Both the position numbers and the translations under genes were made by a program. A stretch of DNA of 64,000 bases from Phaeobacter cretensis (GTDB lineage: Bacteria > Pseudomonadota > Alphaproteobacteria > Rhodobacterales > Rhodobacteraceae), in assembly GCF_047372505.1 (NCBI RefSeq), contig NZ_JBKBEU010000001.1, positions 186,001-250,000 on the forward strand, written 5' to 3'. Of the stretch, positions 44,461-54,515 are shown piece by piece (position 1 is the first letter of the stretch; every line of letters starts with the position of its first letter). The notes under the pieces are model-generated. The model saw only the letters and a program-made list of their open reading frames with translations, had not been told where the DNA came from and ran no database searches.

Positions 44461-45897
44461 TCAGTTGCCGCGGGGATTGGGATCGTTAGTGATGGTGGGG
44501 GCGACTTGCTGCGCAGGAGTGATACCGGCTGCGCGTACCGGTCCGTCCTGCAGCCCGTCTTGCAAGTCATGGCTTCGGGTCAACGTCGCTTTGCTCATCA
44601 TGCGGAGGATATAGAAGGTCCCTGCCCCAAAAATGAAGAAATAGACGATGACAAATGCAGTGAGCGAGGCAGCAACCGCCGGTGCCGAGACCGGTGCCAG
44701 ACTGTCCGATGTACGCAACAGACCGTAGACAGTGAAAGGCTGGCGACCAACCTCGGTGGTGATCCACCCGGCAAGCACTGCAACAAAGCCCATCGGCCCC
44801 ATCGCAATAGATGCTCGTTGCAACAACCGGTCCTCATATAGATGTCCGCGCAGGCGCCGCCACAACGACCAAGTCCCAAGACCCAGCATCGCAAAACCCA
44901 GACCAACCATGATCCGAAAAGACCAGAACACGATGGCCACCGGCGGTTCATCCTCGTCTGGGATGGTGTCCAGACCATCCAGTGGCGCGTTCAGGTCGTG
45001 TTTGAGGATCAGACTGGAAAGCTTGGGAATTTCAATGGCGTAATCGACAGTCTTCGTCTCAGAATTTGGCCAGCCAAACAGGATCAATGGCGCGCCGTCG
45101 GGATGGCTGTCGTAGTGACCTTCCATGGCCATCACCTTGATCGGCTGGTGTTCCAGTGTGTTGAGTCCGTGCATATCGCCTGCAAAGATCTGTATCGGTG
45201 CAACGAGCACAAGCATCCACATTGCCATGGAAAACATCCGCCGAGCACAGACGTCGGCTTTGTCTCGCAAAAGATGCAGCCCACCGACGCCGCCCACCAC
45301 AAGCGCTGTGGTCAGGAAGGCCGCCAATACCATATGTAACAGCCGGTACGGGAAAGAAGGATTAAAGACGATCTGCCACCAGTCCTCAGGAACAAACTGC
45401 CCCACATCGTTGATGCCATAGCCTGCGGGTGTCTGCATCCAGCTGTTCACGCTGAGGATCCAGGTCGCTGACATTAATGTACCAAAGGCCACCATACCGG
45501 TTGCGAACATATGCAACCGGTCGCCAACACGCGCCCGACCAAACAGCATAATGCCCAAGAACCCTGCCTCTAGGAAAAACGCCGACAACACCTCATAGGC
45601 CATAAGAGGCCCGAGGACCGGGCCAGTCTTATCAGAGAACACGGACCAGTTGGTCCCAAACTGGTAGGACATCACGATGCCCGACACGACCCCCATGCCG
45701 AATGCGACGGCAAAGATCTTCTTCCAATATTCAAACAGGGTGTAATAGCTGTCGTCCCGCGTGCGCAGCCAAAGGGCATTTAACACCGCAAGATAGCTGG
45801 CCAGCCCGATGGAAAAGGCTGGGAAAATGATGTGAAACGAGACGGTGAACGCAAATTGAATGCGCGCCAGGGTCTCGGCTGTCAGGCCATCGAACAT
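44461..45897 (-). CDS. cydA: Cytochrome bd-type quinol oxidase subunit I (CIO type)
   Basis: The protein has 478 residues. It has the early heme-ligand region FAFTVSFHIIFPAFSIGLAS, the MWMLVLVAPIQIFAGDMHGL block and the conserved GRQPFTVYGLLRTSDSLAPV. The quinol loop is short, as in cyanide-insensitive (CIO) oxidases rather than E. coli CydA with its long loop. It is first in the operon cydA-cydB-DUF2474. The 650-base upstream spacer shows no clear FNR box. Confidence 0.95.
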   Translation of the reverse strand: MFDGLTAETLARIQFAFTVSFHIIFPAFSIGLASYLAVLNALWLRTRDDSYYTLFEYWKKIFAVAFGMGVVSGIVMSYQFGTNWSVFSDKTGPVLGPLMAYEVLSAFFLEAGFLGIMLFGRARVGDRLHMFATGMVAFGTLMSATWILSVNSWMQTPAGYGINDVGQFVPEDWWQIVFNPSFPYRLLHMVLAAFLTTALVVGGVGGLHLLRDKADVCARRMFSMAMWMLVLVAPIQIFAGDMHGLNTLEHQPIKVMAMEGHYDSHPDGAPLILFGWPNSETKTVDYAIEIPKLSSLILKHDLNAPLDGLDTIPDEDEPPVAIVFWSFRIMVGLGFAMLGLGTWSLWRRLRGHLYEDRLLQRASIAMGPMGFVAVLAGWITTEVGRQPFTVYGLLRTSDSLAPVSAPAVAASLTAFVIVYFFIFGAGTFYILRMMSKATLTRSHDLQDGLQDGPVRAAGITPAQQVAPTITNDPNPRGN

Positions 45898-46473
45898 GTC
45901 TGGTCTCTTTCATTAAATTGCGCGCCGCCGTAATGGCTTGGGTGTTCGAACAACGGCGGCGCGATCGCTTCATGAGACAAACTAATACTGAGTAGCAAAA
46001 TTGCAGGTGGCAGAAAGCCGCAGCGCGGCGACAGGTCTCAGCTTTCAAATAGTCATCCATCAATGAGATCATCTGTAAAGAGACTGCGACCCCATTTTTT
46101 CGACCGCCGACAGGCGATTTGAACCCAATTTCCCTGTGAAGGTGGCAGAATGGCGCAGGTAAAGATAGACCAACAGGTATAACCTCGGCATAGACCGCTA
46201 TGGCAAATTGACTCACCAACTCAACCCGCCAGGGTAGAGTTTGCACCTCACGCGCCCTCACGGAATCAACTCTGCTGAGAGGTATCGGAGCGCAGCAATT
46301 CGTGCCCTGACAAATCATAGGCAGTAGCTAGCATCTGGCCTGGGTGCACCATCCAGTCGACCATCAGGGCCGAGTATAGAGATGGAAACATCGTAGCATT
46401 TTCACTGGATTTAACGCATCTTTGTAACGCCAGTTAAGCACAGGTCATTCGTCGAGTTTCACCAGCAAAAACG
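45898..46473. other. Spacer upstream of cydA
   Basis: A minus-strand frame runs upstream of cydA to 46318 but its sequence is not protein-like and no ribosome site supports it. The cydA promoter must lie here. No TTGAT-N4-ATCAA site was found by eye. Confidence 0.45.
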
Positions 46474-46504
46474 AAATAAGGCCGCAGAAAACTGCGGCCC
46501 TTTC
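46474..46504 (-). terminator. Terminator after the guanylyltransferase-like gene
   Basis: GGCCGCAG (46480-46487) and CTGCGGCC (46492-46499) form a tight stem, with a T-rich TTATTTCG on the minus-strand side. Confidence 0.75.
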
Positions 46505-46550
46505 AAATGTTCGGCGTTGAACTCTCAGACCGACATGGTCGCGGCTGACC

Positions 46551-47909
46551 TTAGGCAACCACCTGCAGGGTTGTCCGCTTCAGGCTTGCCGCGCTGCGAG
46601 CAGGAGCAACTTCGATCAGGCGCAGGGGACGAATACCGATGTTGTCGATCCGCTGGATCTCACCGTTGCTGGTAAGGCTTTGGTCACGCCAGACCATCCG
46701 AACACGCTCGTCTGACGAAATCATCGCAGAGCCTTCAACCACCCGCCAATGGGTGCCAAGGGTGGCAACGGAGAGCGGAACGCTTTGGCCCGGCAGCACG
46801 GTCAGATGCTTCACGATGTGATCCACACCCACATCAAGGGTTTCGCTACGACCCCAGCTGTCTGTTTTGCTTGAAATGCCGCGGATAGCGCCACCATCAC
46901 TGAGTTGCTCTGCATACCGGGACGCCAACCCTGCTGTGTCGCTAATCTCAGTAACATCACGGGTGGTATCACAGTGACCGTTTGCAACTGCTTTGCGATT
47001 GTGCGGCATGGTTTTGCACCAGGATGCCTCGCCAGAAACGCTACCGGCCAACCATGCCTCCCACTCAGCGTCACTTGCGACCTCAGGCTCCACCTGCCAA
47101 GCAGCCACTTCATCCCAGCCAGCGTCCATTTCCACGACTGAAAGCTGAGCCTGAAGGCACAGGATGGCACTCTCAAAGGAGCTGCCACGGGCGCGGCGGT
47201 AGCTTGCAGCCTCAAGCGCTATGATCCCTTCGGACTGGTGACCCCGGCTGACGGCTGTCTTGCTGGGCATCAGAATTCGTGTGGCGTTTTTCTTATATGC
47301 CGCCAATAGGACATCGAGGCGAGCAAGATAGATGCCGGTGCTCCACAGTTTCGCGGCCGGCTGTTCGCGCCAGCCATCAAAGGCCGGGTTGCGCTGGTCA
47401 AAGAAGTTGCTGATCGGGGTTACGCCATCAGCATTGAGGCTGTGCGCACATTCGATATAACCGTGGCTGCGGCAGGCACGATCAGTCTGCACGCCCAGCA
47501 TCACAATATCGCCCTGCTCGGCAGCTTGTACACCCTGAGCCAGAGCGTCCTGGAGCTGGTTCGCATTGTCAAAATCCTGATCCGCAGGGACGATCAACAC
47601 GAGGCTGTCGGGTGCACAGTTCAGGCTGTACAAAGCTGCCATGGTACCAGCGGCAGTTTTGGTTGCCGAAGGTTCCAGTAACATTTTGCCTGCAATGTCC
47701 ATCGCCGCCATCTGAGTGCCTGCAACCTCTGCAAACGCGCCACTCGTCAGCACGGTTGGGGCATGAAACTCAGGGGCGGCGATGGACGACAGGAGCGTCT
47801 GGAAGCGGCTCTGAATACCATCAGCGTCTTCGAAGTGCATAGGAACCATATCCGCGCTATTCATGATATCTGCGTCTGTGGCTCCGGCGAGAACGATGGG
47901 GTAGATCAT
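46551..47909 (-). CDS. Mannose-1-phosphate guanylyltransferase-like protein, signature missing
   Basis: The protein has 452 residues and follows the ManC/AlgA layout: nucleotidyltransferase domain (about 1-280) with MLLEPSATKTAAGTMAALYS and LIVPADQDF, then a cupin isomerase-like domain (about 350-440) with HIVKHLTVLPGQSVPLSVAT and HWRVVEGSA. The N-terminal GGxGTRLWPLSR motif that binds the nucleotide is replaced by LAGATDADIMNSADMVPMHF, without the GTR. The classical activity is therefore doubtful; it may be a diverged or non-catalytic relative. It is a single gene with its own terminator. Confidence 0.75.
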   Translation of the reverse strand: MIYPIVLAGATDADIMNSADMVPMHFEDADGIQSRFQTLLSSIAAPEFHAPTVLTSGAFAEVAGTQMAAMDIAGKMLLEPSATKTAAGTMAALYSLNCAPDSLVLIVPADQDFDNANQLQDALAQGVQAAEQGDIVMLGVQTDRACRSHGYIECAHSLNADGVTPISNFFDQRNPAFDGWREQPAAKLWSTGIYLARLDVLLAAYKKNATRILMPSKTAVSRGHQSEGIIALEAASYRRARGSSFESAILCLQAQLSVVEMDAGWDEVAAWQVEPEVASDAEWEAWLAGSVSGEASWCKTMPHNRKAVANGHCDTTRDVTEISDTAGLASRYAEQLSDGGAIRGISSKTDSWGRSETLDVGVDHIVKHLTVLPGQSVPLSVATLGTHWRVVEGSAMISSDERVRMVWRDQSLTSNGEIQRIDNIGIRPLRLIEVAPARSAASLKRTTLQVVA

Positions 47910-48148
47910 GCTGCATTCCTTTCGGCGTTTCGTGGCGTGTCTGGATGAGACCAGAAATGATGTGTTGACTTCACACTAGGGAATTCGGCTATCGCGATCT
48001 TCTATCCAGTGGGCGTTTCTATGCGCGAAAAAGGATAGAACAGGAGCGACTTTAGCGTGGGGCCTACACACAATTCACCACAGAAGTGGTTCAAATTTCC
48101 CTAAAATACGACCGTGACACCCCCTGTGCCCCCATGTATGTTCCCGAT

Positions 48149-48478
48149 ATGTCCACACCTGTCTCATCCATCCGCAATCTTGGCCCCGCTTTTGAGACCG
48201 CTTGTACCAAGGCGGGGATCACATCTGCTGAAGATCTGCGGGCTATGGGCGCTGATGCGGCCTATACCCGGCTGCTTGAGGCGGGCCACCGGCCACATTT
48301 CATAGGGTATTATGTATTGGTCATGGCTTTGCAAGGGCGCCCCTGGAACGATTGCAAAGGCGAGGAGAAAGCCGCGCTGCGCAAACGGTTTGATTCCCTG
48401 AAGGCAGGCAGTTTTGATGCCAATCGATCCGATCTGGAGCGCGCGTTGAATGAGATCGGGGTGATCGAGCGTCGCTGA
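48149..48478 (+). CDS. TfoX/Sxy C-terminal domain protein
   Basis: The protein has 109 residues from ATG at 48149; the open frame to 48086 lacks protein character. It consists of a TfoX_C helix-hairpin-helix fold: SIRNLGPAFETACTKAGITS, AEDLRAMGADAAYTRLLEAG, then HRPHFIGYYVLVMALQGRPW. Sxy/TfoX regulates competence in gammaproteobacteria, but stand-alone C-terminal domains like this have no established role. Confidence 0.85.
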   Translation: MSTPVSSIRNLGPAFETACTKAGITSAEDLRAMGADAAYTRLLEAGHRPHFIGYYVLVMALQGRPWNDCKGEEKAALRKRFDSLKAGSFDANRSDLERALNEIGVIERR

Positions 48479-48566
48479 GACATATCCGGAAATCTCAACC
48501 ATCTGCTATCTGCGTCGACGCTGACATGACGACCAGGAAGGCCGCGATGTTCGGGCATTGTAACAT

Positions 48567-48599
48567 AAAAAGGCCGCACTGGTGTATCCGGTGCGGCCT
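48567..48599 (-). terminator. Intrinsic terminator after ndk
   Basis: AGGCCGCAC (48571-48579) and GTGCGGCCT (48591-48599) form the stem, with a T run on the minus-strand 3' side. Confidence 0.85.
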
Positions 48600-48633
48600 C
48601 TTCTAATACTCAAGTATTGAAAACAGTGGTGGC

Positions 48634-49056
48634 TTAGCCGACCAGTTCCAGACCGGAGAAGAAGTAAGCGATCTCTACCGCTGCGGTTTCCGGTGCGTCG
48701 GAACCGTGGACGGAGTTTTCGCCTACGGATTCGGCGAACTCAGCGCGGATGGTGCCGGCAGCGGCGTCGGCCGGGTTGGTGGCGCCCATGATTTCGCGGT
48801 TTTTCGCGATCGCGTTTTCACCTTCCAGAACCTGTACAACAACTGGCTCGGAGGACATGAATTCACAAAGTTCGCCGTAGAAAGGGCGCTCGGAGTGGAC
48901 AGCATAGAACACGCCAGCCTGCTCTTTGGTCATGTGAATACGCTTTTGTGCGACGATGCGCAGACCTGCGTCTTCGAATTTGGCGTTAATTTTGCCGGTC
49001 AGGTTGCGACGGGTTGCATCGGGTTTAACGATCGAAAATGTACGTTCCAGAGCCAT
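48634..49056 (-). CDS. ndk: Nucleoside diphosphate kinase
   Basis: The protein has 140 residues, the normal length. It transfers the gamma phosphate between nucleoside tri- and diphosphates through phospho-H117 in the signature NSVHGSD. The N-terminus ERTFSIVKPDATRRNLTGKI is typical. AGGAG lies about ten bases before the ATG. It is a single gene with its own terminator, divergent from the ABC-F gene. Confidence 0.97.
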   Translation of the reverse strand: MALERTFSIVKPDATRRNLTGKINAKFEDAGLRIVAQKRIHMTKEQAGVFYAVHSERPFYGELCEFMSSEPVVVQVLEGENAIAKNREIMGATNPADAAAGTIRAEFAESVGENSVHGSDAPETAAVEIAYFFSGLELVG

Positions 49057-49301
49057 TTGGCATACTCCTGCATATTTGAGCCGCGGGAGACCCCCGTGGC
49101 CGGAAACTTCGCGGGCCGCCTAACATGGCTTGCGCGTCATGGAAAGGGTGTTGTTGTGATACCTCCGCAGCGACAACCTTCGCTCAACCCGGCAACGCGC
49201 CAGCCTGAGTTGTGCCCAATAGCGCGCAACACAGTGATGCAGGGCCAATTGTTGCCCTGACGCCGATTGACAGCACCGGGTCACTGCGCCACACCGCAGA
49301 T

Positions 49302-51155
49302 ATGTTACGTATCAGCGATATATCCTACGCGGTCGAAGGCCGCCTATTGTTCGATGGCGCCAGCGCCACGATCCCCACAGGCCACAAAGTTGGTTTGGTT
49401 GGCCGCAACGGTACCGGCAAGACCACGTTGTTCCGACTGATCCGCAGTGAGTTGTCGCTAGAATCCGGCGTCATCTCACTGCCCAGCCGGTCCCGGATTG
49501 GCGGCATTGCTCAGGAAGCGCCGTCTTCGAACGTATCGCTGATTGATACGGTGCTTGCCGCCGATACTGAGCGCGCCGAACTGATGGCAGAATCTGAGAC
49601 GGCTCAGGATCCCGGGCGCATCGCTGAAATTCAAACCCGCCTGTCAGATATCGATGCGTGGTCTGCCGAAGGACGCGCCGCGGCTATCCTGAAAGGGCTT
49701 GGGTTTGACTTTGCCGCCCAGCAGCGCCCCTGCTCTGACTACTCGGGCGGTTGGCGGATGCGCGTTGCCCTGGCTGCGGTTTTGTTTTCACAACCCGATC
49801 TGCTGCTGTTGGACGAACCGACCAACTATCTCGATCTTGAGGGCGCACTGTGGCTTGAGGCCTATCTGGTCAAATACCCACATACTGTGATCATCATCAG
49901 CCACGACCGTGAGCTGCTGAACCGGTCGGTGAATGGTATTCTGCATCTCGAAGAGCTGGGCCTGACCTATTATTCCGGAAACTATGACCAGTTTGCCCGT
50001 CAACGGGCGGCAAATCGCGCCAATCAGGCCGCACAGGCCAAGAAACAGGACGCCCGTCGCGCCCATTTACAGGCGTTTGTCGACCGGTTCAAAGCCAAGG
50101 CCAGCAAAGCAAAACAAGCGCAAAGCCGGGTAAAAATGCTGGAGAAGATGGAAACGATCCGCGCGCCCGAAGACGCTGCGCGCACGGTGTTCACCTTCCC
50201 TGAACCTGAGGAGCTGTCGCCACCAATCATCGCCACAGAAGGCGCTTCGGTCGGCTATGACGGCACGGCGATCCTCAACCGTCTGGATCTGCGCATTGAT
50301 CAGGACGACCGTATTGCCCTGTTGGGTAAGAACGGTGAAGGCAAATCAACGCTGTCCAAGATGCTGTCGGGCCGGCTGGACGTGATGACAGGCAAGATGA
50401 CCCAATCCAGCAAGCTGCGGATTGGCTTCTTTGCCCAGCATCAGGTCGATGAGTTGCACATTGATGAAACGCCGTTACAGCATTTGCAGCGTGAGCGTCC
50501 AAACGAGGGGCAGGCCCGGCTGCGTGCAAGGCTCGCGGGCTTTGGTCTGGGATCAGATCAGGCGGATACCGAAGTCGGGCGTCTGTCTGGTGGGCAAAAG
50601 GCACGTTTGTCGCTGCTGCTCGCCACCCTGCCTGCGCCACATCTTTTGATCCTCGATGAGCCGACCAACCACCTAGACATCGAAAGCCGCGAAGCCCTGG
50701 TCGAGGCGCTGACTGCCTATTCCGGCGCCGTCATTCTGGTCAGCCACGATATGCACCTGCTGAGCCTTGTTGCGGACCGGCTATGGCTGGTCTCCAACGG
50801 GACCGTGAAGCCATACGAAGGCGATCTGCCCTCCTACCGCGATCTGTTGCTGACGCGGGACAAACCCGCAGGTAAATCCAAGACCAAGTCCGAAAAAACC
50901 AAACGTCCCAGCCGCGATGCCATTCAGGCCCTACGCGCCGAGGTACGTAAAGGCGAAGCCCGACTAGAAAAAGTCGGCGAAATGCGCGACAAACTTGCCA
51001 AGAAGCTGGCTGATCCCGCGCTTTATGACGAAGATCGCAAGGACGAAGCCGTGGTCTGGCAGCGTAAATACTCCGAAGTCATGGAAGCCCAGGACCGTGC
51101 CGAGGATTTGTGGCTGAAAGCGGTGGAGAAACTGGAGAAAGCCGAAGCGCTCTGA
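49302..51155 (+). CDS. ABC-F family ATPase
   Basis: The protein has 617 residues from ATG at 49302; upstream codons in frame to 49212 are not family-like. Two ABC domains have Walker A GRNGTGKTT and GKNGEGKST, signatures YSGGWRMR and LSGGQKAR, and Walker B LLLDEPTNYLDL and LILDEPTNHLDI. A charged linker lies between them, and a C-terminal coiled coil covers about 525-617. There are no membrane helices, so it acts on ribosomes rather than in transport, most like YheS/Uup types. Its TGA overlaps the marC-type ATG. Confidence 0.93.
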   Translation: MLRISDISYAVEGRLLFDGASATIPTGHKVGLVGRNGTGKTTLFRLIRSELSLESGVISLPSRSRIGGIAQEAPSSNVSLIDTVLAADTERAELMAESETAQDPGRIAEIQTRLSDIDAWSAEGRAAAILKGLGFDFAAQQRPCSDYSGGWRMRVALAAVLFSQPDLLLLDEPTNYLDLEGALWLEAYLVKYPHTVIIISHDRELLNRSVNGILHLEELGLTYYSGNYDQFARQRAANRANQAAQAKKQDARRAHLQAFVDRFKAKASKAKQAQSRVKMLEKMETIRAPEDAARTVFTFPEPEELSPPIIATEGASVGYDGTAILNRLDLRIDQDDRIALLGKNGEGKSTLSKMLSGRLDVMTGKMTQSSKLRIGFFAQHQVDELHIDETPLQHLQRERPNEGQARLRARLAGFGLGSDQADTEVGRLSGGQKARLSLLLATLPAPHLLILDEPTNHLDIESREALVEALTAYSGAVILVSHDMHLLSLVADRLWLVSNGTVKPYEGDLPSYRDLLLTRDKPAGKSKTKSEKTKRPSRDAIQALRAEVRKGEARLEKVGEMRDKLAKKLADPALYDEDRKDEAVVWQRKYSEVMEAQDRAEDLWLKAVEKLEKAEAL

Positions 51156-51775
51156 TGGATACCGCTTTTCTGATCACCTCCTTTGTGACGCTGTTTGTCA
51201 TTGTCGATCCTATCGGTTTGACGCCAATTTTTCTGGCGCTGACCCAAGGCATGACGCCAGCGCAGCGCCGAGCAATTGCTCTGCGGTCCACTGTGACGGC
51301 TGCAGTCTTGCTGGCGGTGTTTGCGGCCTTTGGCGAGGCGGTGTTGGGATTTGCCGGGATCTCCATGGCGGCCTTCCGCATCGCAGGTGGCGTGCTCCTG
51401 TTCCTAACTGCGCTGGATATGCTGTTTGAACGCCGCAACAAGCGGCGCGAAGATCGTAGTGAAGAAGATGATTTCGACGACCCCTCCGTGTTCCCGCTCG
51501 CAATCCCACTCATTTCGGGTCCGGGGTCGATTGCGACAGTGATCTTGCTCACCGGTCAGCAGCCTGGGCTTGCTGGGTTCGCCATGGTGATGGGTGTGGT
51601 CTTTGCCGTATTGGGCATCCTGCTGCTGATGTGCCTGTTTTCAGGCCTCTTCGAACGGATGCTGGGCAAGACAGGGATCACGGTCGTGACCCGGCTTCTG
51701 GGTATGCTATTGGCAGCCCTGTCAGTGCAGTTTGTTCTGGACGGGCTGCGTGCCTTTGGGTTTGCGGGCGGCTAA
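51155..51775 (+). CDS. MarC family membrane protein
   Basis: The protein has 206 residues from ATG at 51155, which overlaps the ABC-F stop by one base (TGATG), so translation is coupled. Six membrane helices are expected; FVTLFVIVDPIGLTPIFLAL and PLAIPLISGPGSIATVILLT are family hallmarks. An acidic/basic loop (about 91-110) separates helices 3 and 4. The transported substrate is unknown; despite the name, the family is not shown to give multiple antibiotic resistance. Confidence 0.92.
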   Translation: MDTAFLITSFVTLFVIVDPIGLTPIFLALTQGMTPAQRRAIALRSTVTAAVLLAVFAAFGEAVLGFAGISMAAFRIAGGVLLFLTALDMLFERRNKRREDRSEEDDFDDPSVFPLAIPLISGPGSIATVILLTGQQPGLAGFAMVMGVVFAVLGILLLMCLFSGLFERMLGKTGITVVTRLLGMLLAALSVQFVLDGLRAFGFAGG

Positions 51776-51842
51776 CCCCTCGTAACCAGACTGTATCTCC
51801 CCATATTGTGGGGTGAGGCCAAATCATCAACGCAGGAGAGGC

Positions 51843-52427
51843 ATGTTGGATAGTATCGAGACACCGCGGTTGATTTACCTGGTCTTGTTGCTGGTGGCCG
51901 TCGGATCCTGGGTGTTTGTGCAGAACCGGCAAGGTCTGGGCAAAACGATACAACAGCTGGCGATCTGGGCCTTTATCTTTCTGGGCGTGATCGCAGGCTA
52001 TGGGCTATGGGAAGACATCCGCAACACCGTTCAGCCCCAACAGGTGGTCATGCGTGATAAGGGACGCGTGGATGTCCCCCGTGCACGCGATGGGCACTAC
52101 TATCTGACCGTGGATGTGAACGACGTGCCGGTGCAGTTTCTGGTCGATACCGGTGCCAGCGCTGTGGTGCTGAACGAAGAAGACGCCCGCCGCGTGGGGC
52201 TTGACCCTGACCGTCTGGCCTATCTAGGGCGTGCGCGTACCGCCAATGGCGAGGTCCGCACCGCGTTGGCACGGGTCGAGAGCATGTCTCTCGGCGGTAT
52301 CACTGACCACAAAATCTCATTGTCGGTGAATGAAGGACAGATGGATCAATCGCTGCTGGGTATGGATTATCTGCAACGCTGGTCCAGCATCGAAATCCGC
52401 AATGGATCACTTATCCTGACCCGTTAA
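51843..52427 (+). CDS. TIGR02281 family clan AA aspartic protease
   Basis: The protein has 194 residues from ATG at 51843 with AGGAGAG upstream. Two membrane helices (about 11-27 and 41-57) are followed by a retropepsin-like domain with the active-site D102-T-G104 in VQFLVDTGASAVVLN and the late LLGMDYLQRWSS. As in retropepsins, the active enzyme would be a dimer. Substrates are unknown. It lies 67 bases after the marC-type gene. Confidence 0.9.
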   Translation: MLDSIETPRLIYLVLLLVAVGSWVFVQNRQGLGKTIQQLAIWAFIFLGVIAGYGLWEDIRNTVQPQQVVMRDKGRVDVPRARDGHYYLTVDVNDVPVQFLVDTGASAVVLNEEDARRVGLDPDRLAYLGRARTANGEVRTALARVESMSLGGITDHKISLSVNEGQMDQSLLGMDYLQRWSSIEIRNGSLILTR

Positions 52428-52540
52428 GCCTATTCTGTTTGAGCCGATCTGATTGGCCTAGTCCTATTGAGTCAGGTCCGACAAAATAGTGCTCGATGCA
52501 TCAAGATTTTTTGTAGCAAAGCCTCTGACTGGCGTGCTTT

Positions 52541-53005
52541 CTAACTGGCGCTTTCGGCTTTCTTTTCCCAGCGCCCGCTCTCTTCGGACCAATACTGCGC
52601 CGAACATCCCGCATCTGTCAGTGATTTCCACTGCACCCGCGCACGCGCCACCGCAGTCTGGTCGGTACCGTCAAACAGAATACAGACCCGCGCCATCCCG
52701 GTGACTTCTTGCGGGGTAACCTCAGCCCCGTCCACAGTCATAAGGCAGCTGATGCCCGGCACATCTACAGCCTCATGACTCAGCAGAACAGGCTGGAAAG
52801 CATCATAGGGGCCGCCGAGAATACCATGGGGGAAAAACTGATCCTCTGCCCCCAGCCATAGTCGTTCGTCCAGACGAGTGATCCGCGGCTGGTCCACCCC
52901 GCGCACAACAATGCGCCACCCAGCGCCAAGCGCCTTATCGAGGAGGACCGGCAGCGTCTCTTCGAGCGAACGCCGGGTCAAATGGTAGAAATAGGCAGCA
53001 CCCAT
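52541..53005 (-). CDS. holC: DNA polymerase III subunit chi
   Basis: The protein has 154 residues. It begins GAAYFYHLTRRSLEETLPVL and contains LDERLWLGAEDQFFPHG, both typical of the chi subunit that links the clamp loader to single-strand binding protein. It lies downstream of pepA with a 34-base gap, the common pepA-holC order. Confidence 0.93.
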   Translation of the reverse strand: MGAAYFYHLTRRSLEETLPVLLDKALGAGWRIVVRGVDQPRITRLDERLWLGAEDQFFPHGILGGPYDAFQPVLLSHEAVDVPGISCLMTVDGAEVTPQEVTGMARVCILFDGTDQTAVARARVQWKSLTDAGCSAQYWSEESGRWEKKAESAS

Positions 53006-53039
53006 GGTATCTGTCTCAGCCCTTGTCCCGACCGATCAC

Positions 53040-54515
53040 TCAGTCCGCCTCAAACATGTTTTGCACCATGCGGTTCAGCGCCATAACGCCCCAACCGGTG
53101 GCACCTTTGGGCGCGTAATCCGTATCTGATTTTACCGAGGCGACGCCTGCGATATCGAGATGGATCCATGGCATATCTTCCTGCACGAACCTTTGCAGAA
53201 ACTGGGCGGCTGTAATCGACCCTGCCGCCCGGCCGCCAATGTTTTTCATATCCGCGATGCGCGATTTAAGAAGCTCATCATAACCCGTGCCCAGTGGCAT
53301 ACGCCACGCGCCCTCGCCCTCGGCTTCGGCGGCCTTGAGGAAGCGATTGCACAGTGAGTCATCATTGGAGAAAACACCAGCGTTTTCATGACCAAGGCCG
53401 ATAATAATCGCACCCGTCAAAGTCGCCAGATCAATCATACCCGCAGGTTTGAACCGCTCCTGCGCGTACCACATGACATCACACAGCACCAAACGTCCTT
53501 CGGCATCGGTGTTGATCACCTCGACAGTGTCGCCCTTCATGGATCGGATGACGTCGCCAGGACGCGTGGCATTGCCAGAGGGCATGTTTTCCACCAACCC
53601 AACAAGGCCAACAACGTTAGCCTTAGCCTTGCGTAACGCCAGTGCGCGCATGGTGCCTGCCACAACGCCTGCCCCGCCCATATCCATGGTCATGTCTTCC
53701 ATGCCGGCACCGGGTTTCAGCGAGATACCGCCAGTATCAAAGACTACGCCTTTGCCGACCAGTGCCAACGGGGCAGCGTCATCATCGCCACCATTCCATT
53801 GCATGACGACAACTTTGGAGGGGCTGTCAGACCCCTGCCCGACACACAAAAGCGTCCGCATGCCCAGCTCTTCCAGCTGATCTTCTTCCAAAACCTCAAC
53901 TTTGAGGCCGAGGCTCTCCATTTCCGCCAACCGGTTGGCAAACTCGGTCGTGGTCAACACATTTGCAGGCTCATTGACCAGATCTCGGGTCATATGGACG
54001 CCTTCAGCCACAGCGGCCAACGGGCCGTAAGCCGCCTCGATATCAGCAGGCGACTTATGGGCGATCACCACCTCTGCCTCGGGTTTCTCCTGAGCGGCGG
54101 TTTTATGATCATCAAAGCGATAATCGCGCAGCGCCATCCCAAGCGCCAGATCAGCGGCGCGCGGCATAGACCCGGCCATTACGGTCACAGATTTGCCGCC
54201 GCTGCGTGCGGAGAGTTTCGCTCCGGCTTTACGCGCCTCGATCACGCTGATCTTGCGCGGCGTCACTAGAACATCCAGCGCTTCGGCCTTCATTCCTGCA
54301 GGCCAAGCCAGCGAAATCACATCGCCCGCCTTCGCCTTTTCAAAGCTCTTGTCCTCAACCAGACGGGCCAATGCCCCCTTTGTCATCCGGTTTGCGGTGC
54401 GCGCCGCCTGCCCCAATGTCCCTTCAGGTGTGATTTGAACCACCACGCGGCCCTCGATATCGGAGAGGGTTTTCGGATCAAATTCAACAAAACGGGTCGG
54501 GGTCAATGGACGCAT
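53040..54515 (-). CDS. pepA: Leucyl aminopeptidase (M17 family)
   Basis: The protein has 491 residues from ATG at 54515, which has AGGAG eight bases upstream; the open frame to 54599 lacks family sequence. The two-metal M17 core has VGKGVVFDTGGISLKPGAGM, MDMGGAGVVAGTM and the signature VINTDAEGRLVL. It releases N-terminal residues from peptides in the cytoplasm as a hexamer. It is divergent from lptF. Confidence 0.95.
   Translation of the reverse strand: MRPLTPTRFVEFDPKTLSDIEGRVVVQITPEGTLGQAARTANRMTKGALARLVEDKSFEKAKAGDVISLAWPAGMKAEALDVLVTPRKISVIEARKAGAKLSARSGGKSVTVMAGSMPRAADLALGMALRDYRFDDHKTAAQEKPEAEVVIAHKSPADIEAAYGPLAAVAEGVHMTRDLVNEPANVLTTTEFANRLAEMESLGLKVEVLEEDQLEELGMRTLLCVGQGSDSPSKVVVMQWNGGDDDAAPLALVGKGVVFDTGGISLKPGAGMEDMTMDMGGAGVVAGTMRALALRKAKANVVGLVGLVENMPSGNATRPGDVIRSMKGDTVEVINTDAEGRLVLCDVMWYAQERFKPAGMIDLATLTGAIIIGLGHENAGVFSNDDSLCNRFLKAAEAEGEGAWRMPLGTGYDELLKSRIADMKNIGGRAAGSITAAQFLQRFVQEDMPWIHLDIAGVASVKSDTDYAPKGATGWGVMALNRMVQNMFEAD

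Noticed and set aside
45731..46318. 195-residue minus-strand ORF upstream of cydA
   Set aside because: Its 3' part is the antisense frame of cydA and the rest is Cys/Arg-rich without any domain or ribosome site.
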